Source: Gonioctena quinquepunctata
Taxonomy: Eukaryota; Arthropoda; Insecta; Coleoptera; Chrysomelidae
Assembly: GCA_018342105.1 (NCBI GenBank)
Contig: JAFIRS010004570.1
Span: 1 to 64,000, forward strand
Direction: 5' to 3'
DNA length: 64,000 bases
Shown here: positions 11,040-23,734 of the stretch, one piece after another
Numbering within the stretch: position 1 is the first letter of the stretch
Layout of the letters: each line of letters starts with the position of its first letter
Translations under genes and position numbers: made by a program
Notes under the pieces: generated by a model
The model's database searches: none
What the model saw: the letters and a program-made list of their open reading frames with translations, nothing else
What the model was told of the DNA's origin: nothing

Positions 11040-13880
11040 AACATCTGCTAGATACAAATGAAAATTCATCTTCTATAACATTAGACATTTTTCATCAAAA
11101 CATGTTTGAGTAATAAAATTTTGAATATTGACGTGGTTTTTGACAATATCAAATGCGATATACTTCTAATTTCCGAACATTGGTTGAATGAAATTCAAAT
11201 AAAAACATACTTATTGAGCAGTTTCAATCTGATAAACTACTCATGCAGAAAAAATTCTAAGAATGGCGGTGTAGCCATGTACAAAAATAAAAATTTCAGG
11301 GCTAACTATCAAAAAGTTGATGTAGACTCTGTGTGCAGGGAAGGTATTTTGAATGTGCTGCAGTTTTACTATCACAAGATTTGGTAATAGCCGTTGTTTA
11401 CAGACCGCCATCAGGAGATTTTAAAATTTTTTTGGACTGCTTTACTGAATTTTTGAACCTGAGAACAGTTGCTAACAGGCAGGTCATTATTGGTGGTGAC
11501 TTCAACGTAGATTTTTATACAACAAGTCACAACTGCATTTTATTGAATGACGTACTAGGATGCCATAGTTTATTCTCAACTGTGAAGGAACCAACCAGGG
11601 TATCACAAACTTCCAGTACATGCATTGATAATTTCTTAGTTAGTTCTGAGCTCAAATTTCATAGGGCTGAAGTGATCGATCTCCATTTATCTGACCACTT
11701 TTCTCAACGTATCAAAATATTACATTCTACGTCAGCAGCGGCTGATGAGGAACGTAATAAAAAACATCATATAATGCATAGATCTTTCAATGACCAAAAT
11801 AATAATATTGCTTTCCTAAATTGCATAAGTATTGAAACTTGGCATAGTGTTTATAGTCAAGGAAGGTTGAATGCAGCATCTGACAACTTCATGAATTTAA
11901 TGATTCATTATTTAGATTCATGTTTTCCTTTACGTGAAATATCAATTAAGAACAAGAGAAACCATGTAAAATGAATGGATCACAAGAAGACATCATAATA
12001 CTGAAACGCCAGGTTAGTCTTTACAACGATTTGGCTAAGACCAACAATATTTATAAGGACATAGCAAATACTTGCAGCAACAATACTGCAAATGCACTGA
12101 GAGCAGCGAATATTAAATTTAATGACATGCGAATACATGGATCGGAAAATAAAACGAAAGCTATGTGGAAACTGATTAATGAATTGAAAACAGGTAGGTA
12201 TAAAAATAAATAAATTAACTATTACACAAAATAACTATCCTTTACCAGATCAGATTGTTGCTAATCAGTTTGCAAACCAGTTCACCATCCCTATCAATAA
12301 AAAATTTTGAACGTGACTATAGCTTTTAGATTCAAATATTTCCTTATCGCACATATCATTTTATCTAGAACCCGTTACGATTGTTGAAGTTGAGTCATTA
12401 ATAAGTAGACTGAAATCTTCCAACTCCTCTGGCCATGATAATATTTCTAATAATTTATTGAAGAAATGCAGCTCGTGGATTAGTGAACCTCTGAATTACC
12501 TAATCAATCTTTGTTTTGAGGAAGGAAATTTCCAGATCACTTCAAACTGGCAATAGTTCAGCCACTTTACAAGGAAGGAGATCCGAATGATTTTGTTAAC
12601 TACAGAGCAATAAGCCTGTTATGCAGTATCTCTAAATTATTTGAGATGGCAATTAGGGATCGTTAACCAATTACTTACTTAAGTACAAACTCTTATCGTC
12701 CGACCAACATGGTTTCTGCAGTAAGAAAAGTACAGAGACAGCACTATCTGAGTTCAGCGGTCGGATCATTTCAAGTATTGACAAAAATGTTTGTTTTGGG
12801 TATTTTCATTGATTTTCGAAAGCTTTCGACCTATGGATCATCGATTAATCACTGCCAAATTAGAGAGATATGGAATAAGAGGTTTGCCTTTAACTTTAAT
12901 CGAGTCATACCTCAGTAATAGAAAACAAATGATAAGAGTCAATAACATTTTCTGGGGGAAATGGATGTAGAGCAAGGTGTGCCGCAAGGTTCTGTCTTAG
13001 GTCCTCTACTTTTCAACATTTTGGCTAACGATCTCATTCTCTATATTCAAGGGTTCAGAATGTTCATGTATCTGCTATGCAGATGACACGAATATTTTGG
13101 TTGTTGACAAGGATCTCAATAAGCTGAAAACTACTGCTGAAGGCCATTTGCCAATATTGTAAAATGGTCCAACAATAATAACCTACAACTGAATCATCGT
13201 AAAACAATAACTGTTTTTTTTGGGAATGGCAGGACTGATGAAATCAAACTTTTGAAGGTTCCAATGATGAAATAGTAAGTAGTAAATCAGTGAAACTATT
13301 GGGGTTACCTATGATAGAAACTTCACTGGAATTGTCATATTGATTGCTTGTGTAAAAAAATTACAGAGTAGCTGTTATAGTCTGAAATTTATGAAGAACC
13401 ACTGTAGTGAGTACACACCACTGTCATTGTACTATGCAAATTTTCATTCCCATATAAAGTATGGAGTTTTGATTTGGGGAAATTGTGCACATGTGAATAG
13501 AGTATTGGTACTTCAGAAATATGCGATTAGAATTTTGTTAGTATCGATACTAGAACGAGCTGCAGAGATTATTTTAGAAAATTCAAAATCCTAACTGTTG
13601 TAAGCTTATATATACTGGAAGTTTGTACATACGTCTATAAAAATAAAAACCGTTTTTGAATACTACTGAGAGCATGACCATAATACACGTTTCAAAGGCC
13701 AACTACAACCTGAGAATCACCGACTACGCTGTACCAAAAAGTTTTTTTACTGGCTGTAAATTATACAACTCTCTTGATGAGCATATTAAAAGCTCCCTCA
13801 ATTTAAATATTTTCAAAACAAGACTGAAACAGCAGCTAGTTCAGAAGGCCTGCTACACTATAGATGAGTACTTAGTATAA
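11040..13880 (+). pseudogene. CR1-like ORF2 (endonuclease and reverse transcriptase), broken
   Basis: The endonuclease half is readable in two frames that cross near 11340-11380: LLISEHWLNE (about 11165), AVVYRPPSGDF (about 11390), IIGGDFNVDF (about 11490), then LSDHFSQ (about 11690). A stop at 11972 precedes a linker frame to 12213. The RT half is in small pieces: YRAISLLCSISKLFE (about 12605-12645), QHGFC (about 12708), a broken motif A near 12820, EQGVPQGSVLGPLLFN (about 12970-13015), and an ADDTNILVVD motif C near 13080-13110 that needs frame correction. C-terminal text continues to a stop at 13880. There are at least six frame changes, so it is not functional. Confidence 0.75.
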
Positions 13881-14400
13881 TTTGTGTTATGTTCGTGATA
13901 TATGCAATTGATTTTATTTGTATTCAATATAGCATACTTATATATACGATTGTCTCTCTTGTTGTCTCTTGTGCATTCACGTCTTCTACCTTTTTATGAT
14001 TATTGTCCGAGAAGTATGTTCCTGCAAAGATGAATTTCTCAATTTTTTATCATATATTTTAATCTAATGGTATGTATTTTATTTTATTTTGTTTTGATGT
14101 TTAATTCATTTTGTTTTGATGTTTAATTTATTTTGTTTTGATGTTTATTTGTGACTTGTTATAAACATGCATCTGTCTTTGATCCTTGTGATTGGATTTC
14201 TATGTATATTTTATGATGAATCAATTGATTGATTGATTGATTGATAGGCAACTGATTGAATAAATACATCATTTTCGGTGAATGACAGGCAACATCAAAA
14301 TGGCGACAATTATTTCAGTTTATATAAATTCTGATAGATGTAAGGATGAACTTTTTTCTGTAAATTCGTGATATAATTAACAAAAAATCAAACCGACAAA

Positions 14401-14708
14401 AAAATCAACTGAAAAGCAGAAAATAAAATAAACCTCCTTTGTATCAATGATAATTGAGCTCCTAAACTAATGTGAGTAACTAATTTTGAGTCGGCGTCAA
14501 CCAAACAATTATCGAAGATCATTATATCACTTCGAAGAAGTAATCAAAACGCCGCTGTGCATCTCGCAGCCATCATTTTACGCTTTACCCAATTCAATTG
14601 CTAGTTTGTTTGGCGCCGACTCAAAATTGGTTACTCACATTAGTTTAGGAGCTCAATTATCATTGAAACTAAGAAGGTTCATTTTATTTTTTGCTTTTCA
14701 GTTGATTT
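14401..14708. repeat. Hairpin repeat, copy 2
   Basis: A long imperfect palindrome. The left arm (14401-14497: AAAATCAACTGAAAAGCAGA to GAGTCGGCG) is mirrored by the right arm (about 14610-14708), around a loop of about 110 bp. It contains the same inner pair as the other hairpins, TGTGAGTAAC and GTTACTCACA. Unlike copies 1 and 3 it is not followed by (CAGA)n repeats. Confidence 0.8.
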
Positions 14709-15969
14709 GTTCGTCGCTTTAATTTTTTTTTAAAAAGTTTTTATTTTTAAATTTTTTGTTGTTGAAATCTACTAATTACTACCTACTCAATTTTTGATTA
14801 CTTCCAAATTACCTACTTCAACTATTAACTGTTAAATAATATGATTATCTACTTTAACTATTTATTGTTATATAATATAAATTATTTTTGAATGTTCTGG
14901 TTAGTTGATTTTATCACTTCGTATATAATTCCATCCTTTTATAGAATGTAATTATTGTGAGGGATGTAGGAGGATCTGTCAATGTCAACTACATATGTGT
15001 GCCAATGTTCACAAATGAAAAATAAATCCTCTCCTATTTTTTCACCCATAGGGGTGGATCATTCCATCGCAAATTGAAATATGATCAACTTTGAATGAAT
15101 CGTCCAAATCGGAAAACCCACTACAAAGTTATGCCTGATAGAATCGGTTAACGGACCAAAATTCAGAGGGTGAACGATCAATATCCTCCATTTTGCAACC
15201 CTTAGGAATATATTTTTTTGTTCAAATTCGAATGGGACCAACTTCGAAGTACACCCTATTCAATGAAAGAAGAATCATCGGAATCGAACTGCTCTGTGAA
15301 AATTTATGCGTGATCATACATAGAAAAAATATACGCGTCGACTAGAGAACCTCCTCCTTTTTGATTTCGTCGGTTAAAAATGGCTGAGCACCAGAATGTA
15401 AGAGGTGGACTATATTTTTCGAAAGTTTATATCCCATGTATAATTTTAAGTGATTGAGGCTTACTACTGGCATAGGCTGACTTCTGGCACATCTACCCTG
15501 GTACAAAATACAGCCGATTCCATCGAAATAGTCGACTTTCTTCAACACGTACATCCTGACCTCTAAGATCTAACTCAGATTAAGGTTAGGTTATGTTGTT
15601 GTTGATGATGCAAGAAGGGGCTAGGTGTACGTGTTGAAGAAGGAGGATTTTTTTGGTAGAACTGACTGTATTTTCTGCCGAATTGTGCCGAGAATGAGTG
15701 ATATAGTGTCCGTGGTTTATGCTGTTTGAAAGAAAGAGGCCCTTAAAATTGATTCTTGTGCGAAAAAACGGTTCTTCAAAATTGCGTTCCAGAACAAAAA
15801 AAGGTATCGGAAACGTTATGAAACCGCCGTGTTTCGTGTTTTCACCAGGCAAAAACACGTAGGAAGAGTCTTTCAGCTATTCTCAGGGAGCATGAGTGGA
15901 CCGGCTTCAATCGAATGATTTTTATTCGAGATACATATCCAAAGCTTGAGGCATTATTTCCAGCGAGTA
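14709..15969. other. Non-coding stretch, repeat-like, no gene recognised
   Basis: AT-rich from 14709 to 15040. From about 15055 to 15560 it becomes a block resembling dispersed non-coding repeats, with minus-strand open frames of 60-90 codons that match nothing I know. No promoter or RNA gene is evident. Confidence 0.35.
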
Positions 15970-17289
15970 CCGAGTGGGCCAAATTGGACACTTTTAAAGG
16001 AGAAGTTCTGTTTTCAAACTAGATAAATAAAAACTGATGGCTGTGTCTGGGGGTCAATTTTTATGACGAACTTAATGGTGAAAACCGCATATCGATATCT
16101 ATCATCGTTTCATATTTTTAAAATGTGCATTTTAAAAAAGTTGCTGTAACTTTTTTCCTATCGAAAATTATTTGTTTCTATGGAAACAATTGCAGAGCAC
16201 TTTTTTACGTAGAATTGAATTGTTTGGGTAATTAATTTTTTCAAATCATATATTAATAGTTATTAATGGATTTTTTTTTAATGAGACCTGTATATTCCTG
16301 CATATTCCAATAGAACTTGAAATTGCTATTCCAAAAATGTAGCACACTCGATGTTTTGCTAGAGTCACCTTTGAAATGCAGATCTTTCAGGTTTTTTCAT
16401 GTAGACTTTGAAACGCACACTTTGAACAAGTAGGCGTTGGACGACGAGGCGATAAAACAGAATGCAAATGTTTACTGGTAGCTGTCAAATTTTGATTAGA
16501 GAAAAAGCCAAGTGAAGTGGTATGAAATAAGAAATAAAGTGCACAAAGTCATCTTCACAGAGGATTCAATATAAATTGAAACACAATTGGTAGACCACAG
16601 GTGAAAAACAACTACTTTGCTAGCAAATACCACGCAGAACGTTGAATGATATTCACCTGAAAATCCATGCAAACTTCCATATAAATGGATATTGATTGCA
16701 AATGTTTCTTTCTGAAATGCTCGATTATGTTAAATTCATGTCGGATGCGCCTAACAATCCGCATACCGGTTTCAGGCTTTTTGGTTCTCATCAGTACGGA
16801 TTACGAACAGAGTTTCATATATCAGTAGTAAATATAGTATACATTGTTACCATTTTTATTGAAGCCATGAGTTTTAATAACTGCTGTGAACAGCTTTCTT
16901 AACATTTGATAGCTACTAGTGAACACTTGCTTTCTGTTTTATCGCCGCGTCATCCAAAGCCAACTTGTTCAAAGGGTGCGTTTCAAAGTCTACATGAAAC
17001 CTGAAAGCTCTGCTCTGCTCTAGCAAAACATCAAGTGTTCCTACATTTTGAATGGTAATTTCAAGCTCTATTGGAATATGCAAGGATACAGGTTGTCTCT
17101 TTTGAAAAAATGATTTTCCATTAATACCTATTGATATATGATTTAAAAAAATAAATTACCACCATTAGATTCTATGAAAATAAGTGCTCGAAAAATATTT
17201 TCATAAAAACAAAGAATTTAAAATGCACATTTTCGAAAACATGCTGTAACTCAGGAACGATGAAGTGTCCAATTTGGCCCACTCTTCGG
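15970..17289. mobile_element. TA-flanked element with long terminal inverted repeats, no transposase
   Basis: The left end CCGAGTGGGCCAAATTGGAC is mirrored by the right end GTCCAATTTGGCCCACTCTT, followed by CGG. Both are flanked by TA (15968-15969 and 17290-17291). The arms stay alignable for about 350 bp (roughly 15970-16480 against 16925-17289); the left arm has an extra stretch of about 100 bp near 16022-16115. The interior has no recognisable coding region. TA duplication and long arms fit a non-autonomous Tc1/mariner-type element. It sits about 75 bp upstream of the first readable exon of the EcKL pseudogene. Confidence 0.75.
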
Positions 17290-17365
17290 TACAATGCAAC
17301 CTTATTAAGGATTATTGAGCTTTGCTCTATCGGCCGCCATAACAATTCCCATTTTTGTTACAGAT

Positions 17366-18601
17366 ATGGAAACAAGGGAAATCATATCACGGCCACAATG
17401 TGAAAAAATTTTGAGAAACTTCTTCGCACCTGGAAAAAGACATTCCAAATCAAAAGTTATTTCCTTGCTCCGCCTCCGAACCCAATGGATGGTATGATCG
17501 GCAACAGTATATACTTGATTAAGTATAAAAACGGTACGGAAACACAAAGTAGACTTTTTGTCAAAACCTTATCTGAGTCCATCCCTTTACTATACGATAT
17601 TTCCAGGAAATGCTGGCTTATGAAAAGAAGAATTTTTATAACACACTCGTTCCTTTGATGAAAAACAAAGGGCTCGATATCAACTATGCCCCTAAGGAGC
17701 TTCTTGTGTCAACCATACACAATAGTACTGGAAAATCTAGCAAACGCTTCCTATGTTGGGTCCGGTAAGACTAAACCTCTGGATTACCGTCACAGCAAAG
17801 CTTGCATGGAAGCCATGGCCAAGTTTCATCTGAGTGCAATTTTGCTTGAGAGGGTGAGGTCCGAGAAAATGGGAAAGGAATATAATTTAGTTGAAGAATT
17901 TCCGATTCTGAAAAAAATAGTGTTTACAAAGGATGCTCCCCAAACTGTGAAACTAATCAAGTTCACATTTGAAGGGATATGTCAGGTAATAGATGTCATT
18001 CCGAAGACGGGATCGCAGAAATGAGTTCAAGAACAAAATTAAAGAAGTATTGGATACAATTCTGCTATGCCCTTATTCGAGTTCAAATCAACAATTATAC
18101 ATGGAGATGTGGGCCCAATAACTTTCTTTATTTATCGGAGACGACAATGAGTTTAAAAGACTGCAAACTGATCGACTACCAAATGATGAATTACGGCCCT
18201 CCCACTTCTGATCTCCTGCAATTCATTTTTTGTAACACTAGGAGGGAGTTTCGCCAAAAACACCAAAGAGACGTGTTTGCACATTATTACAATTATTTCA
18301 GTGAACTATTGAAAAATCAGAAAATATTGCCTGCTGAAGTATTTAGCGAGAGGGAATTCTGGAAGTCCTGTGATATGTCACGAGTCCCTGCAAAATTTTA
18401 CGCTATACTGGACAGGAGCTTTACTTTACGTCTGAGCAGCGGTTTCTGGAGGCTGCTGAGTCTGAAGAGATTTCGATAGATTTATGTTTGAAGATCGTGG
18501 GAAGTATATTCTACGGAGTTCAGAGGAACAGTTTATATAGAGATCTTTTGCTAGAAGATATTGATGAACTCAAAGATATGCTTTTTCCAGCGTTTATATG
18601 A
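17366..18601 (+). pseudogene. Ecdysteroid-kinase-like (EcKL/CHK) pseudogene
   Basis: A broken paralogue of the gene at 57966-59144, which it matches from the first codons (after an acceptor-like TTTGTTACAG) to the C-terminal EDIDELKDMLF. Members phosphorylate ecdysteroids or other small molecules in the cytosol. Readable pieces include METREIISRPQCEK (17366), PYTIVLENLANASYVGSGK (about 17705-17765), CMEAMAKFHLSAILLERVR (about 17805-17860) and SRVPAKFYAILDRSF (about 18380-18420). Frames change near 17470, 17600, 17690, 18024 and 18430. The Brenner HxD motif region near 18095 reads HGD but shifts frame immediately after, and a segment is missing near 17545-17610 relative to the intact copy. Several independent lesions make an assembly error unlikely. 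Confidence 0.85.
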
Positions 18602-20098
18602 AAAAACCGCAATTGTGACAGGATATTAAATTACATTCAATTACTGAATTCGTATCCTTTGATATCCACAAGTGCGTCTGGTATCGAGAATAATAAAAAA
18701 ATCCAATGGCGGGGTTAGTGGGAAGGGTAGATATTATTGATGCTAAAAAAGCCATCAATCAAGCTGCGTCGGAAAAATCGGACATTTATTCACTGGAAAA
18801 CATAAAGAGCATTTCCATATTTTATAAACCTCAAACCATAGAGAAACTAAAAATAAAGACAGTTGTCAAACCTGCAGAAAAAGTTACGCCACGCTTAGAC
18901 AGTGGCGACATATCTCGCAACTGGCCGAACTAGAGATTAGTACAGGCGGGTTTTAAATGTATTACTTTTATATGAATTGTATCAAATGAAATAAGGAATG
19001 ACAAATGGCTTTTATATGGTTGATATGGTATATTTTCATAAGTGATCGATTTGCCATTCCTGTATTTCATATGAATGGTTGTATCATATGAAATATAGGG
19101 ATGACAAATCGATCACTAATAAAATATATACAGTAATCGATTCGTAGACTGTTAGTTCGTGGTTGAAATAAAGTTTCAAAATAAATCTTTGTTTCATGAT
19201 ATCAAGAACAAAATAAGAGTTCTTATAAAATAAGAATAATAAGTTTAACACCATAAAAAAACATTTTATTGTATCTAGGACAAGGTACAACTACAGACAA
19301 AACAATAATAAAACTCTGAAAAACAGCAAAATTGAAAATATTCTTCAGTATTATCATGAAATCAACCAGAATGAAAACAAATTACATTCACAACATACCT
19401 CCAATAATTTTGTTAATTTATTAGCACAAAGGAGAACGAGAGTAGGTATAACAAATACTTCAGTTTGATGATAATCATTAAGTAGACCATGTACTCCGTA
19501 CTTCCTCAAATGGTGATAGGAAATGGAAACTTTTGGATGGAAATAAGAACTAATTTGTGAAAAAAATTCTGCAACTGATGGATGGAAATAAGTATCAGTT
19601 TGTGAAAAGCAGCTTCTATTTTACCTTGTAAAAGACTATTTCCAGGAATTTAAGCGTCGACTCGAATAACAAAACATTCTATTTTCGATGATGGATTCCG
19701 AATTTAAGCCCATAGTATAATTTCTAGCATTAATTTTTTTATGACAATAACAGTAGAATTATTCTGAAATTATAACGTGGTTTGTCATTTTCTGACAAAC
19801 GTCGAAATTGGAAAATTATCATGTCATCATTCGTCTGTTGATTGCGGGCAGCGCCCCCATGCGCGACTGGCCGTACCAAAAATTCGGTGGTCAAGATCGC
19901 CAATTTTTCAAACAGTCTCTTTATTTTTAATTTGTCTATGCCTCAAACTCTACAATGAAAATTGAAAAAGAGTTCCAATCTCTCTGAACGCTTTTAATAT
20001 TTTTATGTAATCTGGCGCTCAAATTAAAAAAAAAGCTATTTCAGTCAAAAGTTGGTGAAGGGACCAAATCTCCCTAAATTCTTCCTAATATTTCTATA
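18602..20098. other. Non-coding stretch downstream of the EcKL pseudogene
   Basis: A 75-codon plus-strand open frame at 18706-18933 is not recognised and has no obvious domain. A hairpin at 19041-19117 is listed separately. The rest is AT-rich with no feature I can support. Confidence 0.4.
19041..19117. repeat. Near-perfect short hairpin
   Basis: Arms of about 34 bp with a few mismatches: AGTGATCGATTTGCCATTCC on the left is mirrored by the segment ending GACAAATCGATCACT on the right, around a loop TGGTTG. A partial third copy of one arm (GGAATGACAAATGG) lies about 45 bp upstream, near 18994. It could be a small MITE. The AT-rich arms alone do not imply an expressed RNA. Confidence 0.7.
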
Positions 20099-22540
20099 CA
20101 GGGTGTTATGTAAGTACGTGGCCAAACTTGAAGGGGTGATTTTTTGAGTAATTCTGAAACGAAAAGTTCATATAAACATAGGTCCGGTAATGCTTCGTAT
20201 TCAAGATACATGGTGTCAACATTTTTAAAAGAAATAGTTTTTTCCTAAATATCTTAATGATCCTCAAGCCGATTTTGTTAAAATTTGGCAGTGTTATTCA
20301 GGGTAACAAGAGGCTAATTTAACCCTAACTATATTGGAAATATCATGTCCAGTGGCGTCCCGGAAGGCACCTTAACCAATATTTGAAAAAAAAATGTTCG
20401 TCACTCATTTTTTGCAATTTTTGTATTGTTTTCGCATTAAGCTACTGAAACTTCATCTTTTTTGTTCTAACCATTTTTTCGTATCTTTTTTTTTTTTGTT
20501 TTTGAGAAAAAAAATTAAAATCACTTTATTGTTATGTGGTAACGACGAAAATTAAAAAAACATGAAACAAGAAGAACCCTTTATCAAAACCACACTTGAA
20601 CAAATGGTACGCAATTTTTTTCAGTTAGAAATCATTCGACAATAAGTAACACAAAACTTACAATAGTTGCTCAAAATGTCCTCCTCCAACTTCAATGCAA
20701 GCATTACCTCGCCTTAACATCGATTGCCGAACACGTTGAAATATTTCCGGCGTATGTCTTATTATCTAATCACATGAATCCCGTATCCGTTGGATTGATT
20801 CTTCTTCAGTGTCGACTGGAGTTTCATAAACGTGGGACTATAAATGTCCCCAGAAGAAGAAATCTAAGGGATCCAAATCCGGTGACCTGGGTGGCCAAGA
20901 CTGTAGACCTGCGCGACCGATCCAGTTTTCTCCATAAGTTTCATCCAGGAATTGACGTGCTACTATGCTGAAGTGAGGTGGGGCCCCATCGTGCATAAAC
21001 CACATTGCTCCACTTACTGCCAGTGGGACATTTTCTAATAGTACAGTTTACACAAATTCCAAAAAATTACGATACTCTTGACCATTTAATCTCGGGGATA
21101 AAAATTAGGTCCAATGAGATAATCACCCACAATACCAACCCAAACATTCACGGAAAACTGTTGTTGATAATGAGGTTCTATAACCGCATTGGGATTTTCT
21201 TCAGCCCAGATATGATTGTTATGAAAGTTCATAATTGAATTTCGGGAAAAACACGCTTTATCGGTAAATAATATACGGGATAGGAATGTCGGAGATGCTG
21301 CCTGTTGTTGCAAAAGCCAAGTAGAATAAACAACTCGCTTGGGAAAATCCGCAGGTAATAACGCTTGCACACGCAGTGGGTGGTAAGGATACAGTTGATA
21401 GTCCTTCAAAATCTTCCATACAGTGAAGTGAGAAATGCTTAATTGTTGTGGCATTTTGCGTGTACTTGTATCGGGGCTACGCTCAACTTCACGTGAAACT
21501 GCTTCCTCCAGCACCACTGTTCTTACCGTTGCAGGTCTCCCAATAAGAGCAGCCGACCTTTGGAGGGTGTCTGATTCGCATAGCCTTTCGTGTATTCTTA
21601 CAAATGTTTGTCTATGTGGTACAATGCGATGAGGATATATTTCTTGGTAAATGCGTCTAGCCGCTCTGGAATTGCCTTGGGCCATTCCATAGACAGAATG
21701 CATATCGGCCATATCTGAGTTTGTAAGCCGAACCATTTTCTAATATCAGTACCGAATTTTATAGCCTTCAACTCTTGAAAACACTTCAGATGATGACTAT
21801 CAAATAATTACGTATGCACTGTTATGTCAAAGTCAAATTTGTTTGAACAATTATATTTCCTTCCATGACACTCTTACTTTACTTTCAAAACACTGCAGTA
21901 ATAATTAACGTTCTTTGTTTCATCGAAAACAGTTCGACTCAAGTGTAATTTCAATTGTTCGATCATAAATAATAATCCCGTTATTGCATATCCATGGACA
22001 ACATAAAAAACATTTTTTAATAATTAAATTTTTTTTTATTGCTTGCATTACTTTGGACAATAATTTCTAAGACTAGAATAGACTATTGATATGGAAAAAA
22101 ATGACAAGTACACCCCAGTTTTTGATCGTTTGGTAGTTCAAATTTTTTATCATGTCGTCCCAGGGACATGCAATGAAGTGATTTTTGTTTTTTCCGAAAA
22201 ACGAAGCAAGATACGAAAAAAATGCTGAAAATAAAAAAGTTGTAGTTTTAGTTGCTTAAAATTATTGGTTAAGGTGCCCTCCGGGCACTGGACATGATGA
22301 TTCCAATCTAGCTTTGGCTAAATTAGTCCCTCAGTCCCCAAATAACACCCTCAAATTTCAACAAAATCGGCTGAAGGATAATTACGATATTTAGGAAAAA
22401 ACTATTTCTTTTAAAAATTTTGACACCCTGTATCTTGAAAACAAAGCATTACCGGACCTTTGGTTATTCGAACTTTTCGTCTCAGAATCACTCAAAGAAT
22501 CACCCCTTCGAGTTTCGCCACGTCCTTACATAATACCCTG
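20099..22540 (-). mobile_element. DD41D mariner-like element with about 280-bp TIRs
   Basis: The ends CAGGGTGTTATGTAAGTACG and GGACGTGGCGAAACTCGAAG-type (read inward) are inverted copies flanked by TA (20097-20098 and 22541-22542). The arms align over about 280 bp (20099-20380 and 22262-22540). Inside is one transposase on the minus strand. The spacing of the second and third catalytic Asp places it in the DD41D (rosa-type) part of the IS630-Tc1-mariner superfamily. Confidence 0.9.
20658..21736 (-). pseudogene. DD41D mariner-like transposase, two lesions
   Basis: A transposase of about 358 codons that would cut and paste the surrounding element. It starts MVRLTNSDMADMHSVYG with an N-terminal helix-turn-helix region of the DUF4817 type. 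A second HTH segment (STRKMPQQLSISHFTVWKIL) follows. The first catalytic Asp is in ILFTDKACF, where most relatives have Glu after the Asp. The frame breaks near 21086. It then resumes with MHDGAPPHFS (second Asp) and WPPRSPDLDPLDFFFW (third Asp), with 41 residues between these two by my count. A TAG stop interrupts the GHL-SHVY text near 20846. The end GGHFEQLL is typical of the family. One frameshift and one stop make it inactive but recognisably recent. Confidence 0.88.
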
Positions 22541-22542
22541 TA

Positions 22543-23730
22543 TAATCTGACTCAAATCAAAAGGAAAAACTATAACCTGCACACACAGATATAGACAGAT
22601 ATAACTTTGAAATTGAGAAATAGCAAAATACAATGATGTTTTTAGTCGACGAAAGGAAAACTCCAATGGTAACTATTGACAAGAGCGAATAAACTCCAAA
22701 TGAAAGAAGCATACAGGGTGAACAAAAATTCTCAATTTACAGCCATTCTAGATTTTTTCATTTATGTGTATATCTTAGAGAAAAATAAGACCTATAGTTT
22801 GCCAATAATGGTATGAAAATCAATGATTGAGATTTTTTTTCATCTTTCAGATTTTGAAACTACTGGACCGATTTGACTAAGATGTCTAAAAACCCTGGTG
22901 AATGAACTGATTCGATATTGTTTAGATTTTCAAGGGGACACCACCTGTTACTTCAATAGAGCTTCTCTCTCTGTGGTAGATGGTGCCGTCCAAAAATGTT
23001 TGTCTATATTCTCGCTTAATGTCAGAACTTAATTTCTGACATCTGCAGCATCTTATATGAAATTATTTTCAGTGTTTTGTCGGTATCTATGCTTTTTCCA
23101 TCTCTTCGATTTGAAATCTTGCTTAGCTTATTCCTGAGTTTGTTCTGAAAAAATCAGTCGTTCATCAGTTCATTAGTGCGCGAGGAATTGTTTCTTTTCA
23201 GGTAGTGTAGTGTGTAAGGATACTTTCTGTAGAATGGCCACATTTGTATTTTGTGTGGACAGTATAAAGCCGCAGATTCGAATATTCACCTGTATTCAGT
23301 ACCAAAAACAAGTACAAATCTTGACGAATTGACTAATAAGGATATTTTCATAGTTCATCATATTGTATGCATTGAATTTTATATTTTCTGCAATTTAATG
23401 ACAATTTCATTTCCAATTCTCCGTCTGTCAAAATGCAGTTAACCTCAAATTCAAATGAAACAAAATACGAACAACAACACGACAGTGCTTTCTTTGTGCA
23501 ATGTTCGGGGGCTTCTAATTCTAGCTTTGGTATTGGTGAAGTTTGACAGATGTCTCTTCTCAACCAATAGCAAAGCTAGAACAGTTCGCCTCAAGAAGGA
23601 ATCTGAGGAAATAAATATACCCTGTTACTGAATTGAAACTAAAACGGAATTGGCGCCATCTGACACGCTAGTAATTTCTATCATCAAGTAGGCCAAGTGT
23701 CGTGCATCAAGAAGTACAAACGATGCAATG
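22543..23730. other. Non-coding stretch, no gene recognised
   Basis: No open frame above 75 codons with recognisable content. Near 23239-23290 a short plus-strand phrase C..CGQYKAADSNIHLYSVP vaguely resembles a THAP zinc-finger N-terminus, but only about 25 residues are readable, so I do not call it. A TACAGGGTGAAC phrase near 22713 resembles a transposon end without a partner. Confidence 0.3.
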
Positions 23731-23734
23731 TTTG

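Larger units (their letters stand above)
8940..14246 (+). mobile_element. CR1-like non-LTR retrotransposon, near full length, ORF2 decayed
   Basis: This has the layout of a complete CR1-type element: a short 5' leader, an intact ORF1 (9080-10318), an ORF2 with endonuclease and reverse transcriptase domains (about 11040-13880), a 3' UTR with a 25-bp tandem repeat (about 14083-14150), and a (GATT)n tail (14224-14246). A 0.65 kb foreign segment (about 10325-10982) separates the two ORFs. The 5' boundary is set only by the end of the preceding repeat and could be wrong by 100 bp or more. Confidence 0.75.

Noticed and set aside
21435..21632. Plus-strand 65-codon frame within the mariner at 20099
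   Set aside because: It is antisense to the transposase, which has clear motifs on the minus strand.
23239..23300. Possible THAP zinc-finger start (C..CGQYKAADSNIHLYSVP)
   Set aside because: Only about 25 residues are readable and the downstream AVPTERF-type and hydrophobic residues are absent.
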